Position numbers and translations under genes: made by a program. Below are positions 22,112-26,497 of a DNA stretch of 26,497 bases, piece after piece (within the stretch, counting starts at the first letter, position 1; each line of letters starts with the position of its first letter). The notes beneath the pieces are model-generated. The model was not told where the DNA came from and did no database searches. It worked only from the letters and a program-made list of their open reading frames with translations. The stretch lies in contig CAZDET010000064.1 in NCBI GenBank assembly GCA_964504335.1, positions 1-26,497 on the forward strand, in the 5' to 3' direction. The stretch comes from CAZDET01 sp964504335 (GTDB lineage Bacteria; Bacteroidota; Bacteroidia; Chitinophagales; Saprospiraceae).

Positions 22112-25100
22112 ATGAACCTTTTAAACCAGACCTCGCTCTGGAAGTACTGCTTATTTTTCATAATTACGCTATCTCTCCGCCCAATGGCCTCCGGACAGAC
22201 GATCCGGCTAAACCTGATGGATGCACGGGCAGACGCTCCCCTACTCGAGCTGCAAACCGGATTAACTATCGATCTCGGATTAGTCGGAGACGCCCTCAAC
22301 GTCCAGGCGCTCAGCGACACCGAGATCGAAGGGGTCGTTTTTGGCTACAATGATCGGGAAGTCCTCCGGACGGAACGCACCGAACCGTACGCGCTGGCCG
22401 GCGATGCCGGTGGTGACTTTTTTGACTGGACGCCCGCCCTGGGCAGCAATCTAATCACTGTAAGACCGATTCTAATCGGTGGAGAGCGAGGACCAATCGA
22501 TAGTATTTTCTTCGACGTGATCGATAGTCGGCAGGGTCCTCGCCCGGCTGACGGCGACGGCTCCATCACCGTCGATGGCACCCTGCAAAAGTGGCATACC
22601 GTTACACTATCTATGGAGGGCCCCTTTCACTTCGAAGACGACGACGAACCGAATCCCTTTCTCGACTACCGCCTGGAGGTAACCTTCACCAATGGAGCTG
22701 CCTCGTACACCGTTCCCGGTTACTTCGCCGCCGACGGCGATGCCGCTAATACCAGCGCTACCAGCGGAACCGTCTGGCGCGCGCACTTCACCCCCGACCG
22801 CACCGGCACCTGGACCTACCGGGTTTCTTTCCGGCAAGGCGATGGGGTGGCCGTCTCCGACGATCCCACCGCCGGCACGCCCGTCGCCATTTTGGATGGG
22901 CAAAGCGGATCATTTACCATCGATGCGTCCGATAAAGCCCTGCCCGATCTGCGGGCACAGGGACGCCTGGAGTATGTCGGAAAGCGCTACCGCCAATTTG
23001 CCGAGACGGGCACCTACTTTCTGAAGGGCGGAACCGACTCGCCGGAAAACCTGCTCGCCTACGAAGACTTCGACCGCACCGGCAACTTCAAAGAATACCG
23101 CAAAAGTTATGCGCCCCACGCGAACGACTGGCAGCCCGGCAACCCCTCCTGGGGTGACAACCGGGGCACCGAACTCATCGGAGCCATCAACTACCTCGCA
23201 TCGGAAAAGCTCAATTCGATGAGCTTTCTCACCTTCAGCTACGGAGGAGATGATCGCAATGTGTTCCCACATGTCGATCCGGATTTGGACTTCCGGCACT
23301 TCGATTGTTCAAAATTGGACCAGTGGGGAATCGTGTTCGAATACGCCGGCTCCAAGGGGATACATTTGAATTTCAAGACCCAGGAAAAAGAAAACGACAG
23401 CCTGCTCGACGGAGGCGAACTGGGGATCGAACGCAAGCTATACCTGCGCGAATTGATCGCCCGCTACGCCCACCACCTGGCCGTCACGTGGAACATCGGC
23501 GAAGAAAATCAGCAAACCGATGCCCAACGGAAGGCCATCGCTCAGTTTTTAAGCGACCATGACCCCTACGGACACCTGATCGTAGTTCACTCGCTGTTCA
23601 ATGATTTTGAGGACGTCTACGGGCCTATGCTGGGCAATCAATCGGCCCTCACGGGTATGTCGCTCCAGGCCAACTGGAAACTCGTTCACCAGCTCACCCT
23701 GGAGTGGAGCGAACGCTCCGCGGAGGCCGGCAAGCCCTGGGTAATCGGTAGCGACGAGCAGAACCCCAGCTCCAATGGGGTCCCACCCGATGACAATTAC
23801 CTGCAGGGAAGCATTCCGAACATCTCCAAGGACGATATTCGCCAGCAGGTACTCTGGGGCAACCTGCTAGCCGGTGGCGAGGGCGTCGAATACTACTTCG
23901 GCTACGACCTCCCGGAAACAGATGTCACCGCTCAGGATTTCCGCAGCCGCGATACCAGCTGGGACTACGTCCACATCGCCCGCGAATTCTTTTATACCTA
24001 CCTGCCTTTCGACGAAATGAAGACGGTGGATTCACTCGTGCGAGAAGGTTTCTGCTTCATCCGGCAGGCTCCAGGTAACGATACTCCGCCTTCTATGTAC
24101 GTCGCCTACTTCCCCGATGGCGGTGAGCAAACACTGGAAGTACAAGACACGGAGACTACCTACCGGGTGCGTTGGTTCGATCCGCGCCGGGGAGGTGGCC
24201 TACAGACCGGAACTGTCGATACGATTCGAGGGGAGGGGGAAATCCCCAGCAAGCGTCCGTTGGGATTGCCGCCCTACGAGGAGGATCAGGACTGGGTGGC
24301 CTTCGTCACTCAGGTGAATCCAAACGATACGAACTCACTACCGGTGGCAGACTTTACCTTCACTGTCGATGGACTTCAGGTCAGCCTGGATGCTAGCGCA
24401 TCCCTCGATCCCGATGGGAGCATTGTATCCTACCAATGGAATCTGGGCGACGGAACCACGGCCTCGGGTGAAACAATCCAGCATACCTACTTGCAGAGCG
24501 GCAACTTTCTCGTAACGCTCAAAGTAATCGACAATGACGGTGCGGCCCAGTCTACCACGCAACAAATATCGGTAGAAGGTATTGACCTCCCGAACCAACC
24601 ACCCATTGCCGCCATTATCGCCGATCCGATAACGGGTGATGCCCCGCTAACTGTGCGGTTTGACGCCGGCAATTCCACTGACCCCGATGGCCAGATCGCC
24701 CAGTATGTGTGGTTGTATCAAGATGGCAGCCCGATTGAAAATGAGGCTCAAACCATTCATACGTTCGAGCGCATAGGTGCTTACAACGTCACCCTGATCG
24801 TATTTGACGACGAAGGCCTTGCCGGATTCACCACCCAATTAATCCAGGTGAACGGAGTAAATCAGCCGCCGATTGCCCGAATTGAATCCGAGCAACTCGA
24901 ACCGGGAAACGCCCTTCAGGTGCGACTGGATGCAAGCAATTCGGAAGATCCGGATGGGTTCATCGCCTTCTACGACTGGGACTTCGGCGATGGTACTACG
25001 GCAGCCGGTTCCAATTTTGTGCACCAGTACCCAGCGCCAGGTACTTACAACGTTCGATTGACGATCACGGATAACCTGGGAGAACAAGCTACTGTCACTG

Positions 25101-25858
25101 AGTCTATTATGGTGACTTCAGGAGATTGTCAGGACCCTATTACGATGTTTGCTACCGATTTTCCGTACGAGGGTACCAACTTCATTCCTCTTGAAGTGCT
25201 GGGAGAAGAAATTCTGGGAGTGGATACAGAACAGTACTTTCTGGCTTCGATATCAGCTCCGTTTCCCGGCCAGCAAAGCTGTCTGTACGATTTGACGTTC
25301 CACGCCGTCGGAGAAAGCACCGGTAGTTCGCTGTTTTTACTGGAGCAAAATGGCCAATTCATAGGCTTTTTCACAGTACCAACCAGCGAAGCCCCCCTCG
25401 AAATTGGTGAGCGGTATACCCATACCATTCCCGGTCTACTGATTGCCCCCGGCGACGTCCTCACCGTGCGGGCAAGTACACGCAGCTCTGTCGGAGCTAA
25501 TCATGGTTATTGGTGGAAAATTGACCTCAACCCGGCTTCCGAAGCTGCGATGGCGCCGACGGCGGCCTCACTGGCCGCAAATCCCACTATTTACGAACTA
25601 TTTGACTTGGCTCCTGCTGCAGATCAGCGATTGCGCCTGTATCCAAACCCGGTGGCCGGGCCCCTTCGAATTGAGGCTCCAGCTAGCCTATCTGCCGGCC
25701 GGATGCGCGTTTTCGACCTATTTGGTCGTGTACTCTTTGATCGTTCCATTTCGGAGTCAACCGTCATATACGATACCGCTGTACTACCTTCCGGGACGTA
25801 CATGGTTCGGATCGATGCCCGGGACCAGTACTGGATCGAGCAATTTGTAGTCCGCTAA
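22112..25858 (+). CDS. Large secreted DUF5060 / TIM-barrel protein with PKD domains and T9SS tail
   Basis: A 1248-residue protein. Signal peptide about 1-29 (MNLLNQTSLWKYCLFFIITL then SLRPMASGQ). Ig-like beta domain about 31-138. DUF5060 beta-sandwich about 153-270 (starts VDGTLQKWHTVTLSMEGPF, contains GTWTYRVSF). A glycosidase-like TIM barrel about 280-640, with TWNIGEEN (Glu464/Glu465) and PWVIGSDEQNP (Asp548/Glu549) as candidate catalytic acids. Small beta domain to about 735. Three PKD domains about 744-823, 828-915 and 918-1003; the second lacks the usual W-D-F-G-D-G turn. An unassigned beta module about 1005-1140. Last, a T9SS type A sorting domain (RLYPNP at 1175 to the C-terminus). 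Type IX secretion and surface attachment or release are expected. The substrate is unknown; a polysaccharide is likely. No SusC/SusD pair is nearby. Confidence 0.9.
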   Translation: MNLLNQTSLWKYCLFFIITLSLRPMASGQTIRLNLMDARADAPLLELQTGLTIDLGLVGDALNVQALSDTEIEGVVFGYNDREVLRTERTEPYALAGDAGGDFFDWTPALGSNLITVRPILIGGERGPIDSIFFDVIDSRQGPRPADGDGSITVDGTLQKWHTVTLSMEGPFHFEDDDEPNPFLDYRLEVTFTNGAASYTVPGYFAADGDAANTSATSGTVWRAHFTPDRTGTWTYRVSFRQGDGVAVSDDPTAGTPVAILDGQSGSFTIDASDKALPDLRAQGRLEYVGKRYRQFAETGTYFLKGGTDSPENLLAYEDFDRTGNFKEYRKSYAPHANDWQPGNPSWGDNRGTELIGAINYLASEKLNSMSFLTFSYGGDDRNVFPHVDPDLDFRHFDCSKLDQWGIVFEYAGSKGIHLNFKTQEKENDSLLDGGELGIERKLYLRELIARYAHHLAVTWNIGEENQQTDAQRKAIAQFLSDHDPYGHLIVVHSLFNDFEDVYGPMLGNQSALTGMSLQANWKLVHQLTLEWSERSAEAGKPWVIGSDEQNPSSNGVPPDDNYLQGSIPNISKDDIRQQVLWGNLLAGGEGVEYYFGYDLPETDVTAQDFRSRDTSWDYVHIAREFFYTYLPFDEMKTVDSLVREGFCFIRQAPGNDTPPSMYVAYFPDGGEQTLEVQDTETTYRVRWFDPRRGGGLQTGTVDTIRGEGEIPSKRPLGLPPYEEDQDWVAFVTQVNPNDTNSLPVADFTFTVDGLQVSLDASASLDPDGSIVSYQWNLGDGTTASGETIQHTYLQSGNFLVTLKVIDNDGAAQSTTQQISVEGIDLPNQPPIAAIIADPITGDAPLTVRFDAGNSTDPDGQIAQYVWLYQDGSPIENEAQTIHTFERIGAYNVTLIVFDDEGLAGFTTQLIQVNGVNQPPIARIESEQLEPGNALQVRLDASNSEDPDGFIAFYDWDFGDGTTAAGSNFVHQYPAPGTYNVRLTITDNLGEQATVTESIMVTSGDCQDPITMFATDFPYEGTNFIPLEVLGEEILGVDTEQYFLASISAPFPGQQSCLYDLTFHAVGESTGSSLFLLEQNGQFIGFFTVPTSEAPLEIGERYTHTIPGLLIAPGDVLTVRASTRSSVGANHGYWWKIDLNPASEAAMAPTAASLAANPTIYELFDLAPAADQRLRLYPNPVAGPLRIEAPASLSAGRMRVFDLFGRVLFDRSISESTVIYDTAVLPSGTYMVRIDARDQYWIEQFVVR

Positions 25859-26497
25859 ATCATCTACAAAAGATAAAATCCCATTGACGTACTTGGGGCG
25901 TGGCTGTTGCCGCGCCTCATTTTTTTTACCCTATAGATGTTGTTCCCTCTTTTTTCGGTTAGCTGCCTGTGGATAACTCGGCACCCAACACCCCGCCAAG
26001 CTGCCAGCTCCTCTACCGACCCAGACGGGACCATCGTAGATTATTTTGCGTATACGGAGAAAGTAACGCATTGCGGGTCAACGGAGCCGTGAATTACTTG
26101 GCAAGAACGGCAACGGCTTTTACGGGCCCCTCCTGTAGCTACGATCGGTAGTGGATTAAACCCATGGCCGCTCGATTAAGAATCCGTGGTATAGCATGCT
26201 TGAGAGTTAATAAGTACAGGCTTAATCCACCACCAAATTTGTCAGAAGTCGGCTCAAAAACGGTTACCAAACAAGCACTAAAGGGTAACATTCATTTTAA
26301 AAAGTTACTCCAACGTTCTGGTGTTCAGATTAGAAAGCTTTACTGTCGGCTAGTTTTTCTATTATGACGCCAGTAATAAGACTCGCCGAATTTCCGCTTT
26401 TATATCTGTTAAAGAGCGACTTAGGGAAAGCCACGCCACTCTGCATCAGCTGTAAATCACTTAAGTTGGTTTTCGATTTTTATTCATTTTTGTCCTC
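25859..26497. other. 639-base 3' region without a convincing gene
   Basis: After the terminator at 25897-25927 I find no supported gene. Open frames of 60-67 residues occur at 25969-26151 and 26164-26367, but neither shows family features or a start context. Base composition becomes clearly more AT-rich from about 26200 to the end. A 9-base inverted repeat, GTGGATTAA (26151-26159) and TTAATCCAC (26222-26230), encloses 62 bases. The region may be upstream sequence of a gene beyond the window or decayed sequence. Confidence 0.6.
25897..25927 (+). terminator. Strong rho-independent terminator after the large secreted protein
   Basis: GGCGTGGC (25897-25904) pairs with GCCGCGCC (25909-25916), eight pairs including one G-U, around a TGTT loop. 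Eight Ts follow at 25920-25927. It lies 38 bases after the stop and closes a single-gene transcript. Confidence 0.9.

Noticed and set aside
25969..26151. 60-residue frame starting GTG after the large secreted gene
   Set aside because: No family similarity, poor start context, isolated and behind a strong terminator; a remnant cannot be excluded but is not supported.
26164..26367. 67-residue frame in the AT-rich right end
   Set aside because: Basic, low-information translation, no ribosome-binding context and no motif; likely chance.
1..26497. tRNA or rRNA genes
   Set aside because: No T-loop-like motif with matching acceptor stem was found outside coding sequence, and no rRNA signature was seen.
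1..26497. Defence island, prophage or insertion sequence
   Set aside because: No restriction, toxin-antitoxin, integrase, transposase or phage structural protein is recognisable; gene content is housekeeping and envelope functions.

Overview
The window looks like ordinary chromosome of a Bacteroidota bacterium, most likely a Saprospiria / Lewinella-type marine relative (inference from protein families; no rRNA is present). Evidence: a T9SS-type C-terminal sorting domain, a PorT-type outer-membrane barrel, a CarboxypepD_reg-like secreted protein, a Bacteroidota-style ParE, many small lipoproteins, few Shine-Dalgarno sites, and one near-perfect Bacteroidota promoter (TTTG-N20-TATATTTG) in front of parE. 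Coding density is high and base composition is moderately GC-rich, except for the last ~570 bases. I found no phage, transposase, CRISPR, tRNA or rRNA.

Layout. 1-159: 3' end of an unrecognised gene. 212-5466 (minus): parE, lon and a small CarboxypepD_reg-like protein. 5564-7905 (plus): a two-TM protein, an FG-GAP-like lipoprotein and a two-domain rhodanese sulfurtransferase. 7992-8900 (minus): aldo/keto reductase. 9092-9451 (plus): small secreted protein. 9513-10724 (minus): PcaF-type thiolase. 10831-12061 (plus): a lipoprotein and a SCO-family lipoprotein. 12360-14264 (minus): PorT-like barrel and a WD40-like propeller protein. 14385-14993 (plus): flavin reductase-like protein. 15081-15869 (minus): Bax inhibitor-1-like membrane protein. 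16438-18409 (plus): radA (TTG start) and a lipoprotein 10 bases downstream. 18435-21868 (minus): a tight three-gene set of hotdog thioesterase, carotenoid oxygenase and TlpA-like thioredoxin protein. 22112-25858 (plus): a 1248-residue secreted DUF5060/TIM-barrel/PKD/T9SS protein. 25859-26497: a strong terminator and then no convincing gene.

Working together. Lon (protein quality control), ParE (decatenation) and RadA (recombination) are housekeeping. The remainder is mostly envelope and redox biology: SCO and TlpA proteins, sulfurtransferase, flavin reductase and several lipoproteins. The large secreted protein is probably a polysaccharide-active enzyme, but no SusC/SusD pair is present.

I do not see a new multi-gene system. 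The least explained signals are non-coding: (1) degenerate tandem arrays with an exact 8-base period that abut or overlap stop codons (151-214, 6986-7017, 7896-7927, fragment at 18409-18421), and (2) a run of seven hairpins within about 300 bases (16081-16384) between the Bax inhibitor-like gene and radA, which may be a structured RNA or leader.
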